Of a stretch of 64,000 bases of DNA, positions 1 to 6,799 are shown one piece after another. Under the pieces are notes generated by a model. It was given only the letters and a program-made list of their open reading frames with translations, searched no databases and was not told the origin of the DNA. Position 1 is the stretch's first letter, and each line of letters starts with the position of its first letter. A program made the translations under genes and the position numbers. The DNA comes from Alloboseaceae bacterium BT-24-1. GTDB taxonomy: Bacteria > Pseudomonadota > Alphaproteobacteria > Rhizobiales > Beijerinckiaceae. Location of the stretch: NCBI GenBank assembly GCA_025846845.1, contig JAOYTL010000006.1, positions 62,001 through 126,000 of the forward strand, given 5' to 3'.

Positions 1-282
1 GGCCTATGTCAACCTGCATACGGACGGGCTGACGGAGACCGGTGGCGCCGCGGCGCTGACGGCCGCGGCGACGACACCAGCCTCGTCTACTCGACGCTGG
101 GCCTGCGCGCCTCGACCACGTTCGCACTGCAGGGCATGGACCTGACCTTGCGCGGCGGGCTGGCCTGGCGCCACGCTTTCGGCGACGTCACGCCGACCGC
201 GGCGCTCGCCTTCGCCGGCAGCAGCTCATTCACCGTCGCCGGCCTGCCGATCGCACAAGACGCCGGCGCCGTCAGGTTCTGA
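1..282 (+). pseudogene. Autotransporter beta-barrel C-terminal remnant
   Basis: The fragment enters from outside the window. Its translation has the autotransporter barrel signatures AYVNLHTDG, LRGGLAWRHAFGD and GLPIAQDA. The barrel sequence changes reading frame near position 60, where one base appears to be missing. It then stops at a TGA about 35 residues earlier than expected, so the last strands are absent. The same sequence family appears, complete to its end but also frameshifted, at 35802-37132 on the other strand. The short tail AVRF before the stop resembles a barrel end only by chance. This is a decayed outer-membrane autotransporter, not a working gene. Confidence 0.75.
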
Positions 283-301
283 TAGGGGTTTGGTAGGACG
301 C

Positions 302-496
302 CTAGAACGCGATCGCCAGAGCGAGGGCGATGACAAGTAGTAAAGGACCCATCCACTTGAAATGACGAGCCAGCGACGTAACCCAAATGGGCCGGTTGGC
401 GGCATTGCCAGGCAACGGCAGATAGCCAAGGCCGACTGCCGTCATCCACAGGCCCGCGCAAAACATGATCAACTCGTCGATATAAGCTGCGATCAT
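302..496 (-). CDS. Small membrane protein, unknown function
   Basis: A 64-residue protein with two hydrophobic stretches, roughly residues 4-27 (LIMFCAGLWMTAVGLGYLPL) and 47-64 (MGPLLLVIALALAIAF), so probably two membrane helices. I chose the internal ATG at 496 because AAGG lies eight bases upstream. The ATG two codons earlier sits too close to it. No family was recognised. It lies between an autotransporter remnant and a divergent XRE-type regulator. Confidence 0.5.
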   Translation of the reverse strand: MIAAYIDELIMFCAGLWMTAVGLGYLPLPGNAANRPIWVTSLARHFKWMGPLLLVIALALAIAF

Positions 497-641
497 AACC
501 ATTGCCTTCGGGATGAGGGCGCGTCTTTTGACGCGCTATCTGCAGGCAGAGGCAAAAAAACCTCGTAAATGGTGCGCCCAATCTCAAGAGCGCGCGCGGT
601 ACTCGGCGCGAACCGGTATTAATCCAGTCAGGAGGATCGCA

Positions 642-1091
642 GTGGCTAAGACGATCAATGCCATCGACCAGTACGTCGGAAACCGGGTTCGCTTACGACG
701 TAGGACCCTTGGCTTCACTCAGCGCCAACTCGCAAAAGCCGTCGGTGTCTCCTTCCAGCAGATCGGGCCCTACGAGAACGGTATCTATCGGATCACCGCC
801 GGCCGACTGGAGCAGATTGCAAAAGCGCTCAGCGTAACGCCATCCTTTTTCTTTGAACAAGACGTCTCCGGCCATCAGGTACCCTCAGAAGAGATTGCGG
901 CGACCTTGCGGGCCACGGCCGAAGGAGTTGAGTTGATCAAGGCCTTCTCACGTATCCGCTGCCCCCCGGATGCGTGGCACTGTAATCGGTATCATCGAGC
1001 AACTGGCCGAGGAGGCAGTAGGCGGCCCGGTTTCGGAACAGCTTTCGCAAGCCGAGTGACGGTCAGTACCGGCCGAAAGCATGCGCAATAG
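642..1091 (+). CDS. XRE-family helix-turn-helix regulator, C-terminal frameshift
   Basis: A cytoplasmic DNA-binding regulator. The GTG at 642 is preceded by a strong AGGAGG (630-635). Residues about 11-67 form a helix-turn-helix of the Cro/C1 type: VRLRRRTLGFTQRQLAKAVG, then SFQQIGPYENG, which fits the recognition helix. After residue ~107 the frame is lost at a run of six C residues (962-967). Read in the next frame, the sequence continues sensibly (GTVIGIIEQLAEEA) to a TGA at 1057-1059, as in related 130-140 residue regulators. As written, the protein ends at 1091 with an unrelated tail. It could be a homopolymer sequencing error, a phase-variable tract or a genuine mutation. The DNA-binding domain is intact either way. 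Confidence 0.75.
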   Translation: MAKTINAIDQYVGNRVRLRRRTLGFTQRQLAKAVGVSFQQIGPYENGIYRITAGRLEQIAKALSVTPSFFFEQDVSGHQVPSEEIAATLRATAEGVELIKAFSRIRCPPDAWHCNRYHRATGRGGSRRPGFGTAFASRVTVSTGRKHAQ

Positions 1092-1368
1092 CATCCGAGC
1101 TACCGAATAAGAGCGCGGCAGGCGAGCCCGCGTACCGGGTCCAAGCTACTCCAGGCGCCGCACACTAAACTCGCTTCAGTGTCCGCGATTATAGAAAGCG
1201 AGCGTACGGAGATGATAACCGCTCGCCGATGGGTGCTGGGAGACGACTGCACCGGCGAGAGGCCTGGCGCTGGTTGGGGATCGCCGAGATCAAGCTAGCA
1301 CGCTGCGTCGAAGGGAAAAGGCCCAGGTTCGTCCTCTGGACGAATTCGAGCTACTGGCTCTGAAGGGC

Positions 1369-1416
1369 TGCCTCTCGCCGACGAGGACCGGGGGAGATGC
1401 AAGTCGGCGAGAGGCA
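1369..1416. repeat. REP-like palindrome downstream of DUF6894 copy A
   Basis: A perfect 14-base inverted repeat, TGCCTCTCGCCGAC at 1369-1382 and GTCGGCGAGAGGCA at 1403-1416, with a 20-base loop. It lies 39 bases past the minus-strand DUF6894 stop, so it may end transcription or protect the 3' end, although no T-run follows. The same arms recur at 5274-5314 and 5416-5462 beside the second copy, as in REP/BIME elements. No RAYT transposase is in the window. Confidence 0.6.
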
Positions 1417-1454
1417 TGGCGCGAGGATCCCGAGAGCGCCGGGCTATGAACCGG

Positions 1455-1718
1455 CTAGTCGTCGGCGGGTTCCTCAGGCGCCCCCGCTTTTCTCCGGCCG
1501 CGGCCTTTGAAGTCGAGCGAAGCGCGATAGACCTCATCACCGGCCTGATCTTGAACTCGTACCTTGAAGTGGGCTCGCTCGCCGTTCGGAAGAGTTTCCT
1601 TCGCCATGTCAACGAGCGACCGCTGTGCGTCATCGGTCGCTGCTTGCTCGCTGGGGAAGTCCATTAACTGGGGGGCAGATCCGCTCGGGTCTTTGGTTAT
1701 CACCCGGTATTTAGGCAT
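1455..1718 (-). CDS. DUF6894 family protein (copy A)
   Basis: An 87-residue cytoplasmic protein starting MPKYRV, with the DUF6894 pattern of an N-terminal strand, a helix (EQAATDDAQRSLVDMAKE) and C-terminal strands (KVRVQDQAGDEVYRASLDFK), ending in a charged tail. DUF6894 proteins are common and multi-copy in Hyphomicrobiales, and their function is unknown. The ATG at 1718 has AGGAGA upstream. The gene is about 90 % identical to 5501-5764. A GGAAC-N16-CATT element upstream suggests stress control, with one mismatch to the EcfG consensus. Confidence 0.85.
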   Translation of the reverse strand: MPKYRVITKDPSGSAPQLMDFPSEQAATDDAQRSLVDMAKETLPNGERAHFKVRVQDQAGDEVYRASLDFKGRGRRKAGAPEEPADD

Positions 1719-1739
1719 AGCGCTTCTCCTCAGGCGAGG

Positions 1740-1764
1740 AATGCTCCGAATCCCGTCAGGTTCC
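1740..1764 (-). promoter_or_regulatory. EcfG-like promoter of DUF6894 copy A
   Basis: On the minus strand, GGAAC, a 16-base spacer, then CATT, ending 22 bases before the ATG. The usual EcfG -10 is CGTT, so there is one mismatch. The same arrangement is kept at 5786-5810 in the second copy although the spacers differ, which favours function. Confidence 0.35.
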
Positions 1765-1915
1765 GATATCTCGCTAGGAAGCCCTCAATAGTGCGGCGAG
1801 CGCATCGATTTGGCGACTAGACGGGCCAAGGTTCGGTCGCAAAGTGCACAGACAAGGCGCGCGAGGCAACGCGGCGGTTGCGTTGCTACCGCTCGTTTGG
1901 CTCCGCAATGAAAAT

Positions 1916-1941
1916 GCCCGCCCCCCGTTAGGGTGGCGGGC
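1916..1941 (-). terminator. Probable terminator after csbD-like gene
   Basis: Arms GCCCGCC (1916-1922) and GGCGGGC (1935-1941) form a GC-rich hairpin. On the minus strand it is followed by ATTTTCATT. It lies about 90 bases beyond the CsbD-family stop codon. Confidence 0.5.
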
Positions 1942-2032
1942 CTCGTCGGAGCCCCGGCTGGGCAGCGTGCGGGCTCAGGCGATAGGGTCACCACGTCTGG
2001 CGGTTGTACCAATCGTCGACCTCGGTCCGGGC

Positions 2033-2191
2033 CTAGTCCTTCTCGATGCCGTAGCGCTCCTGAATTTTGCCCTCGAGCTGATCGCGTTTGCCGGCTACGA
2101 CGTCGAGATCATCATCCGTGAGCTTGCCCCACTGTTCCTTCACCTTGCCTTTAAGCTGCTTCCAGTTTCCTTCGACGCGATTCCAGTCCAT
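2033..2191 (-). CDS. CsbD family stress protein
   Basis: A 52-residue hydrophilic protein starting MDWNRVEGNWKQLKGK, the hallmark CsbD start, followed by VKEQWGKLTDDDL and GKRDQLEGKIQERYG. CsbD proteins are small soluble stress-induced proteins of uncertain molecular role. The ATG at 2191 is preceded by GGAG at a suitable distance and gives the family's usual length. Longer in-frame extensions lack a ribosome site. A promoter close to the EcfG consensus lies 33 bases upstream, and the neighbouring genes are also stress-type. Confidence 0.9.
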   Translation of the reverse strand: MDWNRVEGNWKQLKGKVKEQWGKLTDDDLDVVAGKRDQLEGKIQERYGIEKD

Positions 2192-2223
2192 TGGACACTC
2201 CATTGAATTCGGGTTGCGATAAA

Positions 2224-2248
2224 AACGTCTCGAAACTGCGTTGGTTCG
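2224..2248 (-). promoter_or_regulatory. Possible EcfG-like promoter of csbD-like gene
   Basis: On the minus strand CGAAC-N16-CGTT, one mismatch from GGAAC-N16-CGTT, ending 33 bases upstream of the CsbD ATG. The spacing is identical to the better sites nearby. Confidence 0.3.
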
Positions 2249-2322
2249 ACGCAGAATTATGTTCACCGGAAAAATAAGCTGGCTCAGCGCACACCTGGTC
2301 GGAGGAGCCAACCCGGTGCGCA

Positions 2323-2865
2323 TCAAATTGCGCCGTATCGATGCGGCGTGGCTGTCTCATCGAAGCGGCTCCAACCGCTCTGTCGGTATTCTGCTAGACG
2401 AGCCTCACGGTCGATCGGCGTTGCGCCGTCCATGATGGCTTCGACTTCCGCCGCCCGACTATCTTCAGCCCGGACAGAAACGACAGAGCCGCCTCGGCGA
2501 ACAGTCTCGGCATAGTAATGCGCGCTGTCCTCGTCCTCTCCGGCGCTGGTCATCGCACCGATGATCCCACCCGTCGCGCCGCCCGCCGCCGCTCCAGCCA
2601 GCGTCGAAGCCAGCCAACCGGCGGCGACCACGGGCCCGACGCCCGGGATCGCAAGCAGCCCCAGGCCAGCCAGCAAGCCGGCAGTCCCGCCGACCGCGGC
2701 GCCGATGCCAGCCCCCTCACCAGCATTGCTGTCGTCATTGTCTGCTTTTTCGTGGCGCCCCAACAGACTGATGTCCGAACTGGCGACGCCGGCGGCCTCA
2801 AGCTGGTTCACGACGCCCTGGGCGGCGGCGTAATCATCATAGGCTCGAGTGATCGTGCGGGTCAT
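2323..2865 (-). CDS. Glycine-zipper general stress protein (GSP17M-like)
   Basis: A 180-residue protein. Residues 1-40 (MTRTITRAYDDYAAAQGVVN and following) resemble the general-stress-protein 17M/YflT N-terminal domain. Residues about 50-105 are a glycine- and alanine-rich hydrophobic region (GIGAAVGGTAGLLAGLGLLA) that could insert in or lie on a membrane. The C-terminus is charged. It starts 13 bases after the stop of the PepSY-like gene, so the two probably form one operon read from the promoter at 3221-3245. Its role is unknown beyond likely stress involvement. Confidence 0.8.
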   Translation of the reverse strand: MTRTITRAYDDYAAAQGVVNQLEAAGVASSDISLLGRHEKADNDDSNAGEGAGIGAAVGGTAGLLAGLGLLAIPGVGPVVAAGWLASTLAGAAAGGATGGIIGAMTSAGEDEDSAHYYAETVRRGGSVVSVRAEDSRAAEVEAIMDGATPIDREARLAEYRQSGWSRFDETATPHRYGAI

Positions 2866-2878
2866 TTGATGCTCCTTT

Positions 2879-3178
2879 TCAGTTGCGGGTGATGTTGCCG
2901 CGGTAATCGACTGAGACGGTCACCTGCGCGCCCGAATGTGTGGCGGTGCCCTTCCAGACACCGTTGTCGTCCTTTTTGAGCTCGCCGACGTTGGTGTAGC
3001 CGTTCGCCTCCAGGCGGCTCTTCGCCTGCCCCTCGGTGAAGCTATTCGCGCCGGGAAGCGGAGCGTTCGCATCGGCGGGCGCATTCGGCGCAGGCGTTGG
3101 CGAAGTAGTGCTGGTCTGTGCAAGGCCGCCGACCGGAATCAGGGCGCACAAAGCCATCGTGAGAAGCGCACGTTTCAT
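2879..3178 (-). CDS. Secreted PepSY-like domain protein
   Basis: A 99-residue protein with a clear signal peptide (MKRALLTMALCALIPVGG, cleavage near GLAQ), a proline- and alanine-rich linker, and a C-terminal domain (EGQAKSRLEANGYTNVGELK ... WKGTATHSGAQVTVSVDY) like PepSY-type periplasmic domains. Such domains are proposed to bind or inhibit periplasmic partners, but the ligand here is unknown. The ATG at 3178 begins the signal peptide, with GGGGAT upstream. A full-consensus EcfG-type promoter lies 43 bases upstream, and the general-stress gene follows directly. Confidence 0.8.
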   Translation of the reverse strand: MKRALLTMALCALIPVGGLAQTSTTSPTPAPNAPADANAPLPGANSFTEGQAKSRLEANGYTNVGELKKDDNGVWKGTATHSGAQVTVSVDYRGNITRN

Positions 3179-3220
3179 GATTATCCCCATTTTTGAAGGC
3201 GCCGTGAGGCTGCTAATCAG

Positions 3221-3245
3221 AACGGCAGGCTGCTCAAGATGTTCC
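3221..3245 (-). promoter_or_regulatory. EcfG-type promoter of the PepSY/GSP operon
   Basis: On the minus strand, GGAAC at 3245-3241, a 16-base spacer, CGTT at 3224-3221. This matches the general stress sigma factor consensus exactly and sits 43 bases before the PepSY-like ATG. Confidence 0.6.
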
Positions 3246-3284
3246 CGCGAATGAGGAATTTTCAGGCGGTTGGCTCCGGCCTCG

Positions 3285-3539
3285 TTAATCGCGCTTGAGC
3301 TTGACGAGGTTTCCCGGCAGGCCCGCCACCGGAAGGTCATCCGAGCTGCGGTTCGTCCCCGGGGCTGGATTGGCTTCGGGCCCGTGCTTGTTTTCGCCAG
3401 CGTGATCCTCATCCCATTGGCGAAGCGCCGCGACCAAGTTCTTCAGTTCTTCTGCCGCAGCTGAATCTTCAGGAACATCGCTCAAAGCGTTGGCGCGCTC
3501 GGCCGCCGCCGCATACTCAGTATGTGATTGAATTAGCAT
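3285..3539 (-). CDS. Small hydrophilic protein, unknown function
   Basis: An 84-residue protein starting MLIQSHTEYAAAAERANALS. It is rich in Ala, Glu and Asp, with a helical first half and a Pro/Gly-rich second half. There are no cysteines and no membrane segment. The ATG at 3539 has GGAG seven bases upstream. It is divergent from the YciF gene, and the space between them holds one symmetrical element that fits an EcfG promoter in both directions, so it is probably a general-stress gene. No family was recognised. Confidence 0.7.
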   Translation of the reverse strand: MLIQSHTEYAAAAERANALSDVPEDSAAAEELKNLVAALRQWDEDHAGENKHGPEANPAPGTNRSSDDLPVAGLPGNLVKLKRD

Positions 3540-3591
3540 TGAATCTCCAGTCCGAATGCGCCTCGCGCGAAGGAGGCCGCAAGTTAGTACT

Positions 3592-3616
3592 GGAACCGCG
3601 CGCTGCTCCCTTCGTT
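3592..3616 (+). promoter_or_regulatory. EcfG-type promoter of yciF-like gene
   Basis: GGAAC (3592-3596), 16-base spacer, CGTT (3613-3616), ending 33 bases before the YciF ATG. It matches the consensus fully. Confidence 0.6.
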
Positions 3617-3618
3617 CC
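3594..3618 (-). promoter_or_regulatory. Overlapping reverse EcfG-like promoter
   Basis: The complement of the yciF promoter reads GGAAC (3618-3614), 16 bases, GGTT (3597-3594), with only the first -10 base off consensus. It faces the 84-residue gene at 3539. One 27-base element could therefore serve both genes. Confidence 0.45.
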
Positions 3619-3648
3619 ATGGCTCTCAGCCGGACAAGGGAGAGCCAG

Positions 3649-4155
3649 ATGGCCAGCGAACCGAAGACCCTGAACGACCTTTTCTGGGATACGCTCAAGG
3701 ACATCTATTACGCCGAAAAGCAGATTCTGAAGGCCTTGCCGAAAATGGCGAAGGCGGCCAAATCGCCCGAGCTCAAGCAGGCCTTCGAAAAGCATCGGAA
3801 CGAGACCGAGATCCATGTCGATCGCCTAGGCGACGTATTCGAGATCATCGGCAAGGCGCCGCGTGGCAAGACTTGCGACGCCATCCTCGGCATTATCGAC
3901 GAGGGTAAATCCATCATGGAAGAGTTCGAGGGCAGTCCGGCGCTCGATGCCGGCCTCCTCGCCGCCGCGCAAGCCGTCGAACACTATGAGATCTCACGCT
4001 ACGGGACGCTGAAGGCATGGGCCCAGGAACTCGGCCTCGGCAATGCAGCGAAGCTTTTCGATCAGACGCTGACCGAGGAGTTGAAGACCCATCAAGCGCT
4101 GTCCCAACTGGGCGAAAGCAAGGTCAACAAGCAAGCTCAGCCCAAGGCCGCCTGA
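3649..4155 (+). CDS. YciE/YciF ferroxidase-like family protein (DUF892)
   Basis: A 168-residue all-helical protein of the ferritin-like DUF892 family. It starts MASEPKTLNDLFWDTLKDIY with YYAEKQILKALPKM, the usual family opening. Carboxylate and histidine residues in a ferritin-like pattern are present (AEKQ, ETEIHVDRLGDVFE, AVEHYEISRYG, EELKTHQ), consistent with a di-metal site. Family members are stress-induced. The ATG at 3649 has AAGGGAGAG upstream. The gene is monocistronic: an EcfG-type promoter precedes it and a strong terminator follows. Confidence 0.9.
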   Translation: MASEPKTLNDLFWDTLKDIYYAEKQILKALPKMAKAAKSPELKQAFEKHRNETEIHVDRLGDVFEIIGKAPRGKTCDAILGIIDEGKSIMEEFEGSPALDAGLLAAAQAVEHYEISRYGTLKAWAQELGLGNAAKLFDQTLTEELKTHQALSQLGESKVNKQAQPKAA

Positions 4156-4162
4156 CGTTGTC

Positions 4163-4195
4163 GCGGCCTCGGTTCGCCGGGGCCGCCCATTTTTT
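4163..4195 (+). terminator. Intrinsic terminator after yciF-like gene
   Basis: Ten-base-pair stem, GCGGCCTCGG (4163-4172) and CCGGGGCCGC (4177-4186), closed by a stable TTCG tetraloop and followed by CCA and six T residues. Confidence 0.85.
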
Positions 4196-4206
4196 GCGAG
4201 TGCGCG

Positions 4207-4671
4207 ATGCCAGACAAAACCGATCCGATTTCACATCTCGGCCAGTCGTCTTTCTTCACCCGTCTGTCGCAGACCATAGCCCGCTACGCCGGAAAGCCCG
4301 CGACATCGTTCATTGCGCTTTCGGTAGTGATAGTGTGGGCACTGTCAGGGCCCCTCTTCGGCTTCAACGACACTTGGCAGCTGGTAATCAATACGTCGAC
4401 CACGATCATCACCTTTCTGATGGTCTTTGTGATCCAGAATAGCCAGAACCGCGACACGGCTGCGATGCAGATCAAACTCGACGAGCTCCTTTCTAAGGTG
4501 GAAGGCGCGCGCGAAGAGTTGATGGATCTCGAGGAACTGGACGAGGAGAAGCTGGCTGCGATCCGCGATGAGTACGAGCGACGGGCCCGCCGTGCCCGCG
4601 ACAAGCCAGAGTGCGATATGCCGGGCATTTCGAGTGGGAGGATCGATGACGCAGAAGCAGCCCGTGAATGA
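4207..4671 (+). CDS. Low-affinity iron permease family protein
   Basis: A 154-residue inner-membrane protein of the iron-permease family. Two membrane helices are clear, about residues 35-52 (SFIALSVVIVWALSGPLFGF) and 60-78 (NTSTTIITFLMVFVIQNSQN). The stretch FVIQNSQNRDTAAMQIKLDE is the family signature. The C-terminal half is a charged, acidic helix. Bacterial members are only named after yeast Fet4-like proteins, so iron transport is not proven. Its end overlaps the CinA start by 26 bases, suggesting coupled translation. Confidence 0.85.
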   Translation: MPDKTDPISHLGQSSFFTRLSQTIARYAGKPATSFIALSVVIVWALSGPLFGFNDTWQLVINTSTTIITFLMVFVIQNSQNRDTAAMQIKLDELLSKVEGAREELMDLEELDEEKLAAIRDEYERRARRARDKPECDMPGISSGRIDDAEAARE

Positions 4672-5269
4672 ACCGAACTGGCGGTCGCGCGCAGTGGAAG
4701 TTCTACCCGGCGCGTCTATGCCGGAACTGGCATTGATGGCCGAGCTTTTGGTCGGTGAACTAACCAGGGCTGGCTTACGGCTGGCGGTAGCTGAATCCTG
4801 CACGGCCGGAGCGCTGGCAAACACAATCTCCACAGTAGAAGGTGCGGGGAAGGTGCTATACGGCGGTTTCGTCACCTACCAGGCCGCGGCCAAAACTCAT
4901 CTGCTGGGCGTGCCACCGGCTACGATAGAGGCTTGCTCTTCGGTTTCGCTCAATGTGGCCCGCGCAATGGCACTGGGCATCTTCGAAAGAACGGAGGCCG
5001 ATCTTGCGCTGTCGATCACGGGCGTCACCGGCCCGGTTGAAGACGACCGCGGCAATCCGCGGGGGCGCGTTTATATCGCGGCGGCCCGCCGACGAGCGGC
5101 CCATCTGGATTGCCATTGCGAGTTCGGTCCATTTCCCACCGCGGTCCTGCTCGACGCCGCCCTTCGCAACGGCGTGCTTCTGGCCCGGGACGCGCTCGCC
5201 TTAGATCATCGACCTTCGAAGCATCCGCCGGTTGTGAAAGGAGCAGAGTCTACAGAAAGCCCGGATTGA
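4646..5269 (+). CDS. CinA-family protein (nicotinamide-nucleotide amidohydrolase domain)
   Basis: A 207-residue stand-alone CinA C-terminal domain, which in characterised members (PncC) deamidates NMN in pyridine-nucleotide salvage. Family motifs are visible: LRLAVAESCTAGALA, GGFVTYQAAAKTHLLGV, ADLALSITGVTGP and GRVYIA. The ATG at 4646 follows GGGAGGA and overlaps the iron-permease gene. It carries about 35 extra residues at the N-terminus and a hydrophilic tail after the domain. Enzymatic activity is inferred from the family only. Confidence 0.85.
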   Translation: MTQKQPVNEPNWRSRAVEVLPGASMPELALMAELLVGELTRAGLRLAVAESCTAGALANTISTVEGAGKVLYGGFVTYQAAAKTHLLGVPPATIEACSSVSLNVARAMALGIFERTEADLALSITGVTGPVEDDRGNPRGRVYIAAARRRAAHLDCHCEFGPFPTAVLLDAALRNGVLLARDALALDHRPSKHPPVVKGAESTESPD

Positions 5270-5273
5270 CGAC

Positions 5274-5314
5274 TGCCTCTCGCCGATGTGCGCGGGGGGC
5301 ACCGGCGAGAGGCA
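5274..5314. repeat. REP-like palindrome upstream of cassette B
   Basis: Perfect 12-base arms TGCCTCTCGCCG (5274-5285) and CGGCGAGAGGCA (5303-5314) with a 17-base loop, right after the CinA stop. Same arms as at 1369-1416. It could also serve as the CinA 3' hairpin. Confidence 0.55.
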
Positions 5315-5500
5315 TGGCGCTGGTTGGGGAGCGCCATTTCCAAGCTAGCATGCTGCACTGCAGGAAAAGGTAGAATCGTCCGCCAGACAAACTCGATCTG
5401 CCGGCCCAGAAGGGCTGCCTCTCGCTGACGAGGGCTCGGGGGAGATGCAAGTCGGCGAGGCATGGCGTGAGGAACCAACTAACGCCGTGCAGTGAACTGG

Positions 5501-5764
5501 CTAGCCGTCGGCCGGTTCCTCGGGCGCACCAGCTTTTCTCCGGCCGCGGCCTTTGAAGTCGAGCGAAGCGCGATAGACCTCATCACCGGCCTGATCTTGG
5601 ACCCGTACCTTGAAGCGGGCTCGCTCGCCGTTCGGAAGAGTTTCCTTCACCATGTCGACGAGCGAACGCTGAGCGTCATCGGTCGCGGCTTGCTCGCTGG
5701 GGAAGTCCATCGACTGGCGGGCTGAGCCGCTCGGATCCTTGGTGGTCACCCGGTATTTAGGCAT
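5501..5764 (-). CDS. DUF6894 family protein (copy B)
   Basis: An 87-residue paralogue of 1455-1718. Most differences are conservative (for example VITKDP to VTTKDP). It starts MPKYRV at 5764 behind AGAGGAGA. The in-frame codons further upstream run through the promoter and are not expected to be translated. Function unknown. A GGAAC-N16-CATT promoter is kept at 5786-5810. Confidence 0.85.
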   Translation of the reverse strand: MPKYRVTTKDPSGSARQSMDFPSEQAATDDAQRSLVDMVKETLPNGERARFKVRVQDQAGDEVYRASLDFKGRGRRKAGAPEEPADG

Positions 5765-5785
5765 AGCGCTTCTCCTCTTGCGAGG

Positions 5786-5810
5786 AATGCGCCGCATCCA
5801 GTCATGTTCC
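5786..5810 (-). promoter_or_regulatory. EcfG-like promoter of DUF6894 copy B
   Basis: GGAAC-N16-CATT on the minus strand, 22 bases from the ATG, the same geometry as copy A. Confidence 0.35.
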
Positions 5811-5961
5811 GTTATTTCGCGAGGAAACTTCACCTGATGAAGTCACCGCGCAGCGTCGGAAAATCCGGCATCGAGGTACCGACATCGCCTTACGCTGAAA
5901 GCCAGAGTCGGGGCTCGCACGCCTCATAAGGGGCAGGCGGCACCGTGCTCGATCGAGCGCT

Positions 5962-6734
5962 TTACCGCGTCTTCGTCATCACGACGCTGGCGTCGCTGTG
6001 CGCCCAGCGCTTCAGGACGTTTATGGTCACGTCGCTCTTGTTGCGATGCACGCGCAAGTCGAACTGGGAGCCCGTCAGTTTCAGACCCCGAAGGGTGATG
6101 TCGTCGAGGAAGGTCGGAAGCACCGGGTCGATCAACTTGACCTCGTCGGCCGCTGCCGGCATTTCCAGTCCCAGACAGGCAGCCAGCATCGCAAAGGGCG
6201 CTGCCGCAGCCTAGGCCTGGGGCGTGCAGGCAACGGGTATGCGGTCGGTCCACGCTGGCGCCGTCGCAGGAACCCGCAGAAGAGCTCCGGCAGGCGCTGC
6301 TGATCCTGGGAGGTGGACGCAGCGAAGGTCGCCTCGAACAGCCGTGCCGCCTCCAGCTTGAAACCATATTTGGCGAAACCGAGGGCGATCAGGGCGTTGT
6401 CGTGCGGCCACACCGAACCATTGTGATAGGACATCGGATTATAGCGGACTTCATCGGCATTAAGAGTGCGAATGCCCCAACCGCCAAAGCTGCCTTCACT
6501 CATCAATGTTGCTGCGACCGTGGCAGCACGCTCGGGCAGAGCGATGCCCGCGAATAGCGCATGTCCGGCATTGGATGTGCGCACCTGGCAGGGCCGCTTA
6601 TTGCCGTCGAGGGCTAGTGCGTAGGAGGGGATCTCTTCGCACCAGAAGGCGCTATCAAACCTGTCCCTCAACGCGGAGGCGGCCACTTCGAGCTCATCCG
6701 CGCGATCGACTAGCCCCAAAGCTCTCGCCATCAA
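5962..6734 (-). pseudogene. Glycogen debranching enzyme-like, C-terminal remnant
   Basis: Remnant of an amylo-alpha-1,6-glucosidase-type protein. The first part, in one frame, carries ELEVAASALRDRFDSAFW, VRTSNAGHALFAGIA and NPMSYHNGSVWPHDNALIAL, typical of the (alpha/alpha)6 barrel of debranching enzymes. Near 6300 the frame shifts. A TAG where TGG is expected (PQA*AAAAPFAMLAACLG) breaks the second part, which ends VTINVLKRW at 5962. The N-terminal two thirds of the gene are missing. At its 5' side it runs into a DUF6894 remnant, so a deletion probably joined the two. Confidence 0.75.
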
Positions 6735-6799
6735 GGCTGCCGCTAGCCTCCGCGACTTCCCCGGCCTTACGCTTTACGAATCGAGTCGTACCCATTGCT

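Larger units (their letters stand above)
1249..1764. repeat. Duplicated DUF6894 cassette, copy A
   Basis: A stretch of about 0.5 kb that recurs in the same orientation at 5299-5810. Both copies hold, on the minus strand, a promoter-like GGAAC-N16-CATT, a DUF6894 gene, and a palindromic tail made from CGGCGAGAGGC arms. Coding and flanking parts are both similar (GCTGGTTGGGGA and CAAGCTAGCA occur in each), so the whole unit was copied, not only the gene. Confidence 0.7.
5299..5810. repeat. Duplicated DUF6894 cassette, copy B
   Basis: Direct repeat of 1249-1764: promoter, DUF6894 gene and palindromic tail in the same order. The tail palindrome here (5416-5429 with 5451-5462) has lost two bases in one arm, so it is older or less constrained than copy A. 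Confidence 0.7.

Noticed and set aside
1870..2010. Possible minus-strand small gene 1785-2012
   Set aside because: Lies over the csbD terminator and has no ribosome site.
2518..2892. Plus-strand frames opposite the glycine-zipper gene
   Set aside because: Complement of a repetitive Gly/Ala-rich gene.
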